Part shown: one piece after another, positions 1-9,017 of the stretch
Layout of the letters: every line of letters begins with the position of its first letter
How positions within the stretch are numbered: position 1 is the stretch's first letter
DNA from: Corallium rubrum
Lineage: Eukaryota; Cnidaria; Anthozoa; Scleralcyonacea; Coralliidae
NCBI GenBank assembly: GCA_964035015.1
Contig: CAXIUP010000285.1
Coordinates: 409,501-473,500, forward strand
Reading direction: 5' to 3'
DNA length: 64,000 nt
Made by a program: the position numbers and the translations under genes
The notes under the pieces: model-generated
The model's database searches: none
Told to the model about the DNA's origin: nothing
Seen by the model: only the letters and a program-made list of their open reading frames with translations

Positions 1-3000
1 CTTGTTTGCTTACATTTGTTGGATACTGATCTTTAGCTTTAAGAATAAATAAGGATCCAGACAGTTCTTCTAGTTTTTTCTTGTTATGTTCATCAACAGG
101 AGCATTTTCAGCCCAGATATGAAGTGCATCTGATGGATAATTAGGATCAGATGGGGTTATTGATCTTGATTGGATTATCTTAATGTCATCTTCTGTTTGA
201 CTAGCAGTTCTTATTCTGTTAAGAAGTTCAATAAATGCTTGGTCGTTTTTCTGTCTCATGATTTTATTAAGTTCTATCATTTTGAAGACTTTCCATGGGT
301 GACATAGATTATAAGAATCATTTTTGAAATTGTCAAATACAAATCTCTTACGTATTGGTGGAAGTTGGCATAGATCACCTACAACTATAATAGTAATTCC
401 AGCAAATAGCAGAGAACTGGTGGTGCCAAATATTTCTTTTAATCTTTGGTGGATATGTAGTAAGGTAGTGTTTCCAACCATAGAAATTTCATCTATTATT
501 ATTAGCTTTAGGTCAGATAATGATAGTCTTAATTGTGTTTTCTTTTGGTCTGACATTGCAGGTACATTATCACCAGTTTCTTTGGGAATTGCAAGACCAG
601 TATTTATTGTTGTTCCATCAATGTTTATTGCAGCCACACCTGTTGGTGCCATGAGAAGAACTGTTGGTAATTCAGGGTTCATAGGAGGATGTCTAAAAGT
701 TTTAACTGCTGTATGGTATATTGTTTTAATCAAGTGACTTTTGCCTGCACCTCCACCACCAGTTAAGAAAAGATAGATTGGTTCTATTTCAACAGGTTTT
801 AAGCTGTTCATGTTTTTCATTGTATTCCTACACCATGTCAGAAATGTATCATATGCATAACGTTGCTCGATGTTCAAGGACCTCACAGTTTCACGTAATT
901 TATCATCAGAGATCTCTGTTGGTCGGTTGTAAGAAGTAATTACTCCAAGGGAAGTATGCTGATTGGATTGTGTTGAGTCAAGATGTGATGGTAATTGTTC
1001 ATTAAATGATTCATGTGGGATTGAGTCATCTTGCATTTCACCTTGTAAATCTGCATTTTCTTGATCATTTATTGAATCAAATGAGCGAATAATATTGCCC
1101 TGATTAGATTTTAATACTTCAAGAGCCTCACTAACAGCATCTGCATCAGGTTCGAATATTGCTCTATTGTGTTCAACAATAGCTTGGACATCAGGTTCAT
1201 AGAACTTTGATGTATATGTTTGATCTGAAGCCATTAGTTTACTTTCATCACGCCATGGATAATAGAGCATAAGTAAATGGTGAAAATAAGATTCTGGTTC
1301 TTTTCTTTTATTAGGTGTATGATATCTTAATACAGCCTTAACTTTTCTACATTTCATGTATTCATTGGTGTTAATTAATTTTATTTTTTTGGGAAGACAT
1401 TGTGTTGTATCAGTTATTGTTTGTGATTCAACCAAGTCATCTGTTAGAACATCAGGTTGTGAATCTTTTGTTTCACTATAATCAATTTTATAATCTTTAT
1501 AGTAATATGCAGCAAATTCTGCCAGACATAAGTTATCAACAACTGGAATTGATGTTGGTCTAATGCTGTAACGCTGAATTATATTTGACTTAAAGATATC
1601 TGTACTATCATCGTCTAGTTCATCAAGTTCCACTTGTCCCTTAGTTACACGCACCCTTTTTTCTGGGAAATCTGTACTAACAAAAATTGTTCTGGGAAAT
1701 ATTTTTCTCAACCAAAGTTCAGGCATTGATCTGTAGACACATTCTTGTGAACTAACTTCTCTTGTAGAGAGAAAAGCAGCACCAATTTTTTTCAGGCCAT
1801 CTCTAATATTCATGTTAGCAGCTTTTGCTTCTTTTGCTGCATTTGTAATAGCTTGAGAACATTCAGTTTCATCTTTAGTAAAGTATGAGCAGACATACGT
1901 TATGCATTTGTAGTGATTGAATACAGGTTGCAAGTCAACATTTGCTGCAAATCCCTTTATACCAGCAACAAAGTAATTGTTAATAAAACAGCTGTCTACA
2001 GGCCTTTTGAGATGCAACTCAAAATCAGAGTCTGGTGATATTGATAGAGCCCAGTAATATTCATCCTCAGTGATACCTACTGATTTTAGAAGGTCTGCAT
2101 CATTTAATGTTTCATTATAATCTGACTTGGATGGGTTTAGTACTTCATCTATTTTCTGTTTGACTGAGGTCAGAATCTGTGTTCGCCTGTCGAGTATATT
2201 ACTCTTGATTCCCTCATCTAGATCACTATTAAGAGGTTCTGCTACTATTGTGCTTTTGGTGAAATATTGACCAAAATTAAATCTACAACTAATGTTTTTG
2301 TATTTTCTGCAGGTTTTAGAATGATTGTGCTTTTGATAAGTTTTAACTAACTCATGTAACTCTGCTTCTGTTTCCTCATCTGGAAGATAGGCTTGTACAT
2401 GGTTATCTATAAATTGTATATAAGCTTCTTTGTTGTCAGATGTAAGTTTGGGGCAATCAGAAGTCCATATTAATGCATGTAAATGAGGAGATCCTCTCAT
2501 TTGAAATTCAATACGGAGGGCATAATAGATTATTTTACCTATTGGGTTATTTTGGCTAAGCAGAAGTTCAGTGAAAAATGTTTCAACTCTATATTGAAAA
2601 TGCTTTGCAACAACAACAGGATTAAGATTTAGCATTGAACATCTTTCATTGTAAGACAAAGCTTCAACTTGTTCGTCAGTCATGTTTTTACCTTGTGTTC
2701 TAGCTATAATCTGAAACAACTCAGGCCATCTAAGATCAGCACACGATAATGTCATAAACCATGTTGGAATCCCAAGTTGTTTTACCATGGCTACTACTTC
2801 ATACATAAATTTTTGCCAGTAGGGTGGTGTGCCTGGAATTTGCCTTAAAAACAAATATGCCTGATCTTGACAAATTAAGCCTTTTAACTTGTTTACATCT
2901 GATTTTATTTGTGATGCAGTTACAGGTTGGCCATGAATTTTTTTTAAGGCTATATTAATACTATCTGATACTTTTTTTTGTTCCATTATAAATTGTGCAA

Positions 3001-4624
3001 AGAAAAGATACTCTGGATTTGTTGCAAATCTTCCACTATAATGTAAAAGTCGAGCATTGAAGTACTTCACTGGTGACAATTTAATCTTTCTATCATCTGT
3101 GAAGCCAAACTGTCCTTTTGGAAACAACACTGGAAATGCAAGCTCTTCACATTTTATGTCTCTCATTAGTGATACAGGGTGTTTGTTTTCTCCAGGTGCA
3201 ATATTGTACACTTCATTCCCTAATGAACAATTTTCACTACTTTGTATTGTAACAGGGTAATCTGGCAATACAGATTGTAAACATGTCTCATTAGTTGCTT
3301 GCCTATATTCATTCAATGGGTCATCTTTTTCCTCAGTATCCTCATCATCCGTAACAGGTTGCTTGCAGTTTTCTGTTAAAGACTTTTCATTTTTATCAAA
3401 ATTCATACCTGAAGTATTGTCATCTTGTTCTAAACTGGTAAGTTTTGCACTGATATTTTGAATATCAATTGTAATATTATTATACAATGGATTGTTTACC
3501 TTGAGCCAGTTAAGAGCATCAAGAATGAACTGAGGACGTACTGCTTGAAAATACACATGACCTCTGAATTCAAGTTTACGTTTAAGTTTCAACATTATAA
3601 TTCCTGATCTTTCTGGTGGCCGTGGTAAAACTTTACATGTCTCATCACATTCAACCGGGACATTACAAATTGCTCCCTTAACTTTTCTTTGCTGTCCTTT
3701 TGGCATGACTATTATCTTCTCAAAAACTATTCGCTGTGCAATAAGAATTTGTTCAAGTTTTTCTAAACATGCAAGCTCAGCCGGTATGTTATCAACATAC
3801 ATGTTATTATATATTGCTTGGCAAGGAATTTTCCCCTTTGATACCTTTGAATGGCAGGTTTTACAAATGTAATATTTTTCATCAAATGACTTTGCATCAG
3901 TGAACAGAGTTTCAGGGACATCTGTGTACTTATTTTGGTTTAATGACACGACTGATTTTCTGTAGAGTAACCGATTGCAAACAGAACATATATAATAAGG
4001 TCCTTCTTTTATTTTACTGCGAAACCTAGAAATATAATCATCCAAGTCATGTAAATCCATTGATAATTTACCTTTTTTTAATTTATATTTTTTTGTTTTT
4101 GTTTCAAGAAGAACTTTCTTTTTCACAGGGTCCATTGATTTATATTTTTGTTTATTTGTTTCGAGAAAAACTTTCTTTTTTATAGGGTCCATTGATTTAT
4201 ATTTTTGTGTATTTGTTTCAAGAAGAATTTTCTTTTTCACAGGGTCTATTGATTTATATTTTTGTTTATTTGTTTCAAGAAGAATTTTCTTTTTCACAGG
4301 GTCTATTGATTTATATTTTTGTGTATTTGTTTCAAGAAGAATTTTCTTTTTCACAGGGTCTATTGATTTATATTTTTGTGTATTTGTTTCAAGAAGAATT
4401 TTCTTTTTCACAGGGTCTATTGATTTATATTTTTGTTTATTTGTTTCGAGAAGAACTTTCTTTTTCACAACATCCATTGATTTATAGATTTCTGCATTTC
4501 TTTCAAGCAGTTCTTTTTTCTTCATAGGATCAATGGAGTTATATTTTTTGGCATTTGTTTCAAACAGACCCTGCTTCTTTGTGGGATCCATAATTTTGTA
4601 GTGTAAAGCAGCTTTCTCAAGCAT
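1..4624 (-). CDS. Helitron Rep/PIF1 helicase (C-terminus off the left edge)
   Basis: The frame is open for 1541 codons from the ATG at 4622-4624 to the window edge, so the C-terminus is missing. Order of parts: about ten 19-residue KYKS-type repeats (residues 1-175); two CxxC pairs (about 213-260); a stretch ending in an ECDETCKVLPRPP motif that matches the DUF6570-type module of Helitrons; the Helitron-like N region (about 590-730) with the HUH motif HLH at 714-716; then a PIF1 superfamily 1 helicase with Walker A GGGGAGKS at 1289-1296 (737-760), Walker B IIIDEIS and a GDLCQLPP motif. Family knowledge: HUH Rep nicks and rejoins single strands and PIF1 unwinds, giving rolling-circle transposition. 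The ATG overlaps the stop of the upstream ORF (TAATG). The same frame is open upstream to a stop at 4706-4708, so this ORF was probably fused to the upstream one before a one-base loss. Confidence 0.93.
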   Translation of the reverse strand, partial: MLEKAALHYKIMDPTKKQGLFETNAKKYNSIDPMKKKELLERNAEIYKSMDVVKKKVLLETNKQKYKSIDPVKKKILLETNTQKYKSIDPVKKKILLETNTQKYKSIDPVKKKILLETNKQKYKSIDPVKKKILLETNTQKYKSMDPIKKKVFLETNKQKYKSMDPVKKKVLLETKTKKYKLKKGKLSMDLHDLDDYISRFRSKIKEGPYYICSVCNRLLYRKSVVSLNQNKYTDVPETLFTDAKSFDEKYYICKTCHSKVSKGKIPCQAIYNNMYVDNIPAELACLEKLEQILIAQRIVFEKIIVMPKGQQRKVKGAICNVPVECDETCKVLPRPPERSGIIMLKLKRKLEFRGHVYFQAVRPQFILDALNWLKVNNPLYNNITIDIQNISAKLTSLEQDDNTSGMNFDKNEKSLTENCKQPVTDDEDTEEKDDPLNEYRQATNETCLQSVLPDYPVTIQSSENCSLGNEVYNIAPGENKHPVSLMRDIKCEELAFPVLFPKGQFGFTDDRKIKLSPVKYFNARLLHYSGRFATNPEYLFFAQFIMEQKKVSDSINIALKKIHGQPVTASQIKSDVNKLKGLICQDQAYLFLRQIPGTPPYWQKFMYEVVAMVKQLGIPTWFMTLSCADLRWPELFQIIARTQGKNMTDEQVEALSYNERCSMLNLNPVVVAKHFQYRVETFFTELLLSQNNPIGKIIYYALRIEFQMRGSPHLHALIWTSDCPKLTSDNKEAYIQFIDNHVQAYLPDEETEAELHELVKTYQKHNHSKTCRKYKNISCRFNFGQYFTKSTIVAEPLNSDLDEGIKSNILDRRTQILTSVKQKIDEVLNPSKSDYNETLNDADLLKSVGITEDEYYWALSISPDSDFELHLKRPVDSCFINNYFVAGIKGFAANVDLQPVFNHYKCITYVCSYFTKDETECSQAITNAAKEAKAANMNIRDGLKKIGAAFLSTREVSSQECVYRSMPELWLRKIFPRTIFVSTDFPEKRVRVTKGQVELDELDDDSTDIFKSNIIQRYSIRPTSIPVVDNLCLAEFAAYYYKDYKIDYSETKDSQPDVLTDDLVESQTITDTTQCLPKKIKLINTNEYMKCRKVKAVLRYHTPNKRKEPESYFHHLLMLYYPWRDESKLMASDQTYTSKFYEPDVQAIVEHNRAIFEPDADAVSEALEVLKSNQGNIIRSFDSINDQENADLQGEMQDDSIPHESFNEQLPSHLDSTQSNQHTSLGVITSYNRPTEISDDKLRETVRSLNIEQRYAYDTFLTWCRNTMKNMNSLKPVEIEPIYLFLTGGGGAGKSHLIKTIYHTAVKTFRHPPMNPELPTVLLMAPTGVAAINIDGTTINTGLAIPKETGDNVPAMSDQKKTQLRLSLSDLKLIIIDEISMVGNTTLLHIHQRLKEIFGTTSSLLFAGITIIVVGDLCQLPPIRKRFVFDNFKNDSYNLCHPWKVFKMIELNKIMRQKNDQAFIELLNRIRTASQTEDDIKIIQSRSITPSDPNYPSDALHIWAENAPVDEHNKKKLEELSGSLFILKAKDQYPTNVSKQ

Positions 4625-4690
4625 TATTTTTTTCTTTGCAGGTTCCAAATTTGCATATTTCTCTCTGTTTTTGTCAGCAAGTAACCTTTT
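4105..4690 (-). repeat. 57-bp coding tandem repeat in the Helitron ORF
   Basis: About ten 57-bp units, each coding a 19-residue block with the core YKSIDPVKKKILLETN. The outer units are diverged (for example YKIMDPTKK, YNSIDPMKK) and the central four or five are nearly identical, which suggests recent unequal exchange. The blocks are Lys-rich and likely helical. Their role in the Helitron protein is not known to me. Confidence 0.9.
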
Positions 4691-6279
4691 CTGTGTGTGG
4701 TAGACTTATGCTTTCTTAGAACTTTTTGCCTCTCTGATTTTGTTAGTGGACATGAACATGACAAAAATTGGATGTTGTATTGTATTTCTTGACATTTAAG
4801 TTTTTGTGTAACAATATTACAAAATTTATTAATGAGAAAATGTGTATCATTAAATTGTTCAAATAAACTGATTGTTTGGCTTTCATTGCATGCCACCAAG
4901 AAATAGTTCGTTTTTTGTCTTGTATTATGCTGAAAAATGCAAGCTAAGCAATAGTTTGAAAGCCAGAGCAAAAATCCAGTATTTTCTGTGGTGTTGTCTA
5001 AAATTAACCTCTCAAGCACTTGTTTAGTAGAAACAGAGTTGGAAGACAATATACCCTGGTATCTATATCTTGAACCAAATTCTATCTCAACATCACATCC
5101 ATGTATATTAAATGTATGTGGTAAATAATCACATGTAAACTCGTTCCCATCATTCAAGCCTTCCTGGTAAGCCAACATACCATGTTCTGCCACAGCAGTC
5201 AATGTCTCATCATTCCAGTAACTACATGCTATAATAGTAGAAAAGCAAATAGCATCCAGGGATATGGCACAACATTGTCCAGGAATAAATTTGTCATTAA
5301 ATGTCTCATTATCACATGTTGATGAACTATTCAAATTTGTAATTGGTGTAAATTGTGCAACAGCAATTTTAACACCTTTGAGCTCAAATAAAACATCACA
5401 TCTGTGTAAGTTTTTGAAATATTCTACCAAATTATTAATTGAATTTACTTCCAACAACACACATGTTCCATGAGAATGGGCCATACCGAATGAGTCTCTT
5501 GCATGAGAATCAAATATCTTTAGTAAACCATTTTGGAGAGTATACACTGATACAGTATTACATCCGATTGTTAACAAAAATGAATTATAACTTTCTAGAA
5601 GCAAACTTTGTAAAGCACAATCTAAGGGCATGACATATGGGATGTTTTCATTCAAAGTAGCTGCATGGAGATTACCAGTGTAACTTTCACTAAACTCAAG
5701 TTGATAATTTATGTTTAGTACTGTAACCATTGTGGGTAATTCAGTTAGCAATAGATAAGATTGCCTTGATAATCTTGATAATGCAGAGTATAATTCATTA
5801 CCAATGTTCATAATTTGAATAAGATCTCCTGACTCAATTATTGAATTGTTATTGTTAAAGTTGTATATTAAAGCACACAAACTCATAGCAACACATTGCT
5901 GTCCTGCATTAGGACCAAATACATCAACATCTCCTTGACTATAAGGAGCATTAATAGTTTTAGTTGGATCAACTATGAATGTAGGACCAGGATTTTTCTC
6001 TATGTCTCTACAAAGGTTAAACTTGCAATAATTCATTCTGTGATTTAAATTCTTGTAAGTAAGCTCTGCTTCTGAATTATTTAGTGACTCTGTATAAAAT
6101 TCGCAGCTACTTTTAGTACTTTTTAAGTGAAATAAATAATTTTTCGATGTAATCGTTTGTTTTTTACGCCGTCTTATATGATGTACACACGTAAAAATCT
6201 CACAGCTTGTCAACAGGATGTGTTCGCAACAGGCTTGTAGCAAGGCTGGGAACAAGTTGTAACAATGCTGTTCATTCAA
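4624..6279 (-). CDS. Helitron polyprotein middle part: 2A-type motif and tandem cysteine-protease-like domains
   Basis: A 551-codon ORF directly upstream of the Rep/helicase ORF. Residues 92-99 are DIEKNPGP (5983-6006), the consensus of 2A peptides that cause ribosome skipping between the last G and P. From about residue 113 comes a domain with a possible nucleophile (GQQCVAMSLCAL) and a later FDSHARDSFG block. This resembles the Cys/Asp/His layout of papain-fold proteases of the herpesvirus-tegument (C76) or OTU type seen in Helitrons. A second GQCCAISLDAI block near residue 335 looks like a repeated domain without a matching DSH block. Residues 1 to about 31 are coded by a MITE inserted at 6186-6529, so the annotated ATG is an artefact of that insertion and the true N-terminus lies in the 6521-7663 ORF. 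The final residues are out of frame relative to the YKS repeats, consistent with loss of one base in an A run near 4690. Confidence 0.75.
   Translation of the reverse strand: MNEQHCYNLFPALLQACCEHILLTSCEIFTCVHHIRRRKKQTITSKNYLFHLKSTKSSCEFYTESLNNSEAELTYKNLNHRMNYCKFNLCRDIEKNPGPTFIVDPTKTINAPYSQGDVDVFGPNAGQQCVAMSLCALIYNFNNNNSIIESGDLIQIMNIGNELYSALSRLSRQSYLLLTELPTMVTVLNINYQLEFSESYTGNLHAATLNENIPYVMPLDCALQSLLLESYNSFLLTIGCNTVSVYTLQNGLLKIFDSHARDSFGMAHSHGTCVLLEVNSINNLVEYFKNLHRCDVLFELKGVKIAVAQFTPITNLNSSSTCDNETFNDKFIPGQCCAISLDAICFSTIIACSYWNDETLTAVAEHGMLAYQEGLNDGNEFTCDYLPHTFNIHGCDVEIEFGSRYRYQGILSSNSVSTKQVLERLILDNTTENTGFLLWLSNYCLACIFQHNTRQKTNYFLVACNESQTISLFEQFNDTHFLINKFCNIVTQKLKCQEIQYNIQFLSCSCPLTKSERQKVLRKHKSTTHRKGYLLTKTERNMQIWNLQRKK
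5983..6006 (-). other. 2A-like ribosome-skipping motif DIEKNPGP
   Basis: The codons read D-I-E-K-N-P-G-P, matching the D(V/I)ExNPGP consensus exactly. The preceding residues FNLCR resemble the hydrophobic-Cys context of many 2A peptides, though the usual Gly before D is Arg here. If active, it would release the signal-peptide/basic segment from the protease-Rep-helicase part during translation. Confidence 0.7.
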
Positions 6280-6529
6280 GAAGCTGCTACAACCTTGTTA
6301 GCATCAATCTGTTAACAACTTGTTGAGTGCAGAGCGGTAACAGGTTGTTGGAACAACTTGTCGTCAGTCTGTTGGAGTCATCAGCCTTGTTACAAGTTGT
6401 CAACAACCTGTTACAGACATGTTAACAGACTGGGGCAGCCAGTGCGAACACATGACGGTGACAGCCTGTTGAACAGCCTTGTAACAACTTGCTTGCAGGT
6501 ATGTAACAGCTTGTGCGTTTTTACGTGTG
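6186..6529. mobile_element. MITE copy A (TA target duplication) splitting the Helitron ORF
   Basis: A 344-bp insertion with inverted ends CACACGTAAAAA and TTTTTACGTGTG, flanked by TA at 6184-6185 and 6530-6531. The interior is made of quasi-palindromic TTGT/AACA words. Removing the element and one TA joins the upstream codons (...AAA CGT C) to the downstream codons (TA CAT CAT ATA) in one open frame. That supports these exact borders and shows the Helitron was intact there before insertion. Two relatives with the same ends are at 16493-16991 and 17452-17839. Confidence 0.88.
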
Positions 6530-7663
6530 TAGACGTTTCTTATGCATCTTTTTACTAAATTGGGGTAAAAATGTTACTCGATCACTCAGTAGCTTTTTAC
6601 GTTCACGACTGGATGCAGAAAGAAAACGATGAATTCGAGATGACCTAGGTACATTCTTTTTAATCTGCTTTCGAACTAGTTTTCTTAGTTTTCTGCTTTT
6701 ATTCATAAGACGAGACAGTTTCTTAGCTGGAATTCTACTAGGTTCTCGATCACGTCGAACAACATGGCGGACATGTCTTACAGTTAATAACACACTCTTC
6801 TGAGTAATAAATTTTGCATAACGAGATCTGGACTCTGGATTATAAGACTCTGAGTTACAGTTACTAGCAGTAGATTTTACAGACAACTGCAGATTATTTG
6901 GTTTCTCAAATGACTGTAAATTATCAAGCGAAACATGGTTACTGGTATCTGATACTATAAACATGTGCTCGAATAAAATCTGTGAATAAACGATTGATAA
7001 CAAATACATATAGCAGACAATAATGCACACACTTGATGAAACAATGAAAACAAACATAATATTTACCTTTATATCACTGTTGCATGAATTGTCAGTTACT
7101 AACTTCAGGACTGGAAGACTTGGACATTCAGCTTCAAGGTACATGTAATACTTTCCAGCACAATAATTAGAGTATGCACAATTTGTTAAAATGAACTTTG
7201 TATTGATATTTATACTTTTGGCTTTCATATAAGTACTGTGGGCTTTCATATAAGTACTGTTGGCTTTCATATAAGTACTGTTGGCATTCATAGGTAACTT
7301 GGCATACACAGGTAACTTGGCATTCATAGATAACTTGGCATTCATAGTTAACTTGGCATTCATAGATAACTTGGCATTCATAGATAACTTGGCATTCATA
7401 GATAACTTGGCATTCATAGATAACTTGGCATTCATAGATAACTTGGCATTCATAGATAACTTGGCATACATAGATAACTTGGCATTCATAGATAACTTGG
7501 CATTCATAGATAACTTGGCATTCATAGTTGGTTGATCGCAGAAGAACCCGTGTCGAAATTGCTCATATTTTAGTGTAGGTTCACTGCGATCGATAACATT
7601 GGCGTGTGCAGTTGTAAGTATTGTGAGCGTATTTAATAAGAACAAGATACTTGCCAGCCACAT
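6521..7663 (-). CDS. Helitron polyprotein N-terminal part: signal peptide, MNAKLS array, basic region
   Basis: A 380-codon ORF. Residues 1-21 (MWLASILFLLNTLTILTTAHA) form a good signal peptide. Residues 47-124 are thirteen MNAKLS-type hexapeptides and 128-149 are NSTYMKA-type repeats. Residues 200-228 look like a membrane helix, but they coincide exactly with an in-frame 87-nt GT-AG segment (6980-7066) that may be an intron. The C-terminal 100 residues are very basic (KKLSRLMNKSRKLRKLVRKQ). The last codons are inside the MITE terminus; without the MITE the frame continues into the 2A/protease ORF. I do not recognise the basic region. The context says it is the leader of the Helitron polyprotein; an independent host gene truncated by the element is less likely. 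Confidence 0.6.
   Translation of the reverse strand: MWLASILFLLNTLTILTTAHANVIDRSEPTLKYEQFRHGFFCDQPTMNAKLSMNAKLSMNAKLSMYAKLSMNAKLSMNAKLSMNAKLSMNAKLSMNAKLSMNAKLTMNAKLSMNAKLPVYAKLPMNANSTYMKANSTYMKAHSTYMKAKSININTKFILTNCAYSNYCAGKYYMYLEAECPSLPVLKLVTDNSCNSDIKVNIMFVFIVSSSVCIIVCYMYLLSIVYSQILFEHMFIVSDTSNHVSLDNLQSFEKPNNLQLSVKSTASNCNSESYNPESRSRYAKFITQKSVLLTVRHVRHVVRRDREPSRIPAKKLSRLMNKSRKLRKLVRKQIKKNVPRSSRIHRFLSASSRERKKLLSDRVTFLPQFSKKMHKKRLHT
6980..7066 (-). other. Candidate phase-0 intron (87 nt) in the Helitron leader ORF
   Basis: The donor reads AAG|GTAAAT and the acceptor TTATTCACAG|ATT. The length is a multiple of three and has no stop, so both spliced and unspliced forms stay in frame. Splicing would remove the only hydrophobic segment after the signal peptide, switching the product between membrane-anchored and secreted or soluble forms. 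Inference from splice signals only. Confidence 0.45.
7220..7529 (-). repeat. Coding minisatellites: 21-bp then 18-bp units
   Basis: Three 21-bp units (GGCTTTCATATAAGTACTGT type, 7220-7282) are followed by about fourteen 18-bp units (TTGGCATTCATAGATAAC, 7283-7529). Unit lengths are multiples of three, and the repeats code the NSTYMKA and MNAKLS peptides on the minus strand. Confidence 0.93.
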
Positions 7664-7941
7664 AACTGATCCCAGACACTTCTATTCCTGAGCAAGCACG
7701 CAAAAACACTTCGCACCACTCCAGTCGAAAAGAAAGAACTCATTCAACTCAAAGAAGGCAAATGCAACCGTGGCGTGCATAGATATAGTCACATGCCTCA
7801 GTTTCACAAAGCTTATTGGTTAATATCGCCAGTGGCCGCCAGAGGACTAATAACGCGTCGCAAAAAAATAAAAATAATAATAATATGATGGAGAATCGCG
7901 AAACCTAGACTCGGCTACCACAGGTAGCCCGAGTAATTAGA
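7664..7941 (-). promoter_or_regulatory. Helitron upstream region and candidate 5' terminal hairpin
   Basis: The 280 bp upstream of the leader ATG end in a conserved block at 7899-7937, which on the minus strand reads ATTACTCGGGCTACCTGTGG followed by TAGCCGAGTCTAGGTTTCG. It can fold (CTCGGGCTACC against GGTAGCCGAG). The same block occurs five more times in the window without the ORFs, which suggests it is the 5' terminus of this Helitron family. No exact terminal TC was fixed. Confidence 0.45.
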
Positions 7942-8513
7942 AACAGCAGCGGAGACACTCAATTAAACTACGTGCAGTGTTACATTTCGGACAAATTGTC
8001 CTCCATGTTCTGGGATCATCTGGGTCGTATGATGTATATACAGCAGTTCTGTAGTATTTAAGTAAAATTGTTATATACCAAAGACTTTCGTTTACCAATA
8101 ATGAAATCCTATTGATCAAATCGTGGTCACGTGTTGTTCAACAAACTCAATGTTTCTTTCTGCAGAGGGAAACAGTGCAATGTTTCCCTCTGACGTCGCT
8201 TTAATCATGCGTTGTTCACGTGAATACACGATTATTGCATCAGATCAAGAACTTTGAACTCTTCGGGCATTTTGAAAACAAGAGCTTGTTTCGAGCTTGT
8301 TTGGTACGAAATAGTCCATTTTCTGAAAGAAAGAATTTCTATACATAGTGTTGAGTCTGGTGTATTTGTTTAGTTGAATGACTTTAATTGAAATTACGAA
8401 GACAAAGTCAAAGTGTTTTGGTAAGTCTTTTCGCCGTTTGCAAGTTTCAAGGCAGTTTTGTATTTTGTATTTAAAAAGTCTTTGGTATATAACAAAACAC
8501 TTGTTGACTTTTG
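7942..8513. repeat. Foldback-type repeat, left part
   Basis: The segment around 8068-8092 (TATACCAAAGACTTT) is the reverse complement of 8472-8490, and there are short internal palindromes at 8148-8200 (AAACATTG/CAATGTTTC type). No coding potential was recognised. Together with the next hairpin this looks like one foldback element. Confidence 0.5.
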
Positions 8514-8624
8514 CCTCGAGAAACATCGAGTTTTACGGTCCCTCAGGCTTCAATGTCACCCTCGGGCTAAAGCTCTCGGGTGACATTGAAGCCTTCGGGT
8601 CCGTAAAACTCGATGTTTCCCTCG
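8514..8624. repeat. Near-perfect 111-bp palindrome
   Basis: The arms CTCGAGAAACATCGAGTTTT... and ...AAAACTCGATGTTTCCCTCG pair along nearly their whole length, including a central GCTTCAATGTCACCC / GGGTGACATTGAAGC stem. No ORF makes sense here. Confidence 0.85.
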
Positions 8625-9017
8625 GCGCCAGCCAACAAGTGTAAATTGTTTTAAAGTTATTTAAGCTGTCTGTCTTGGGACGTAGAATGCTTCACAATGC
8701 GTTCCATGTCCTAGTCATTCTTGTGCAAAATGAACGCTGGTGAGTAACTATTCTGCATTTCGGTTGACAGAATAGTAAAAGATCTGGATTATCAGTAAGT
8801 CTGGTTTTTCTTGAGGAGGTGTATGGAGTAGGTAATACTTCATTTCACAAGTACGATATGCGGCTCGCCTTGTAAATCCCCATACAGATCGGCCGCTCAT
8901 GCTTTATCTATTACTTAGACCTAGCACTGCATGTGACGACCTGCGTATGTATGTGATTGCAGCTTCGATAACACTTCAGTACCTTTTACCCAGAACACTT
9001 TCACGTACTATAGCACG

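Noticed and set aside
7281-7535. Plus-strand ORF NLAFID repeats
   Set aside because: Shadow of the minus-strand MNAKLS array, which has a signal peptide and continues into unique sequence.
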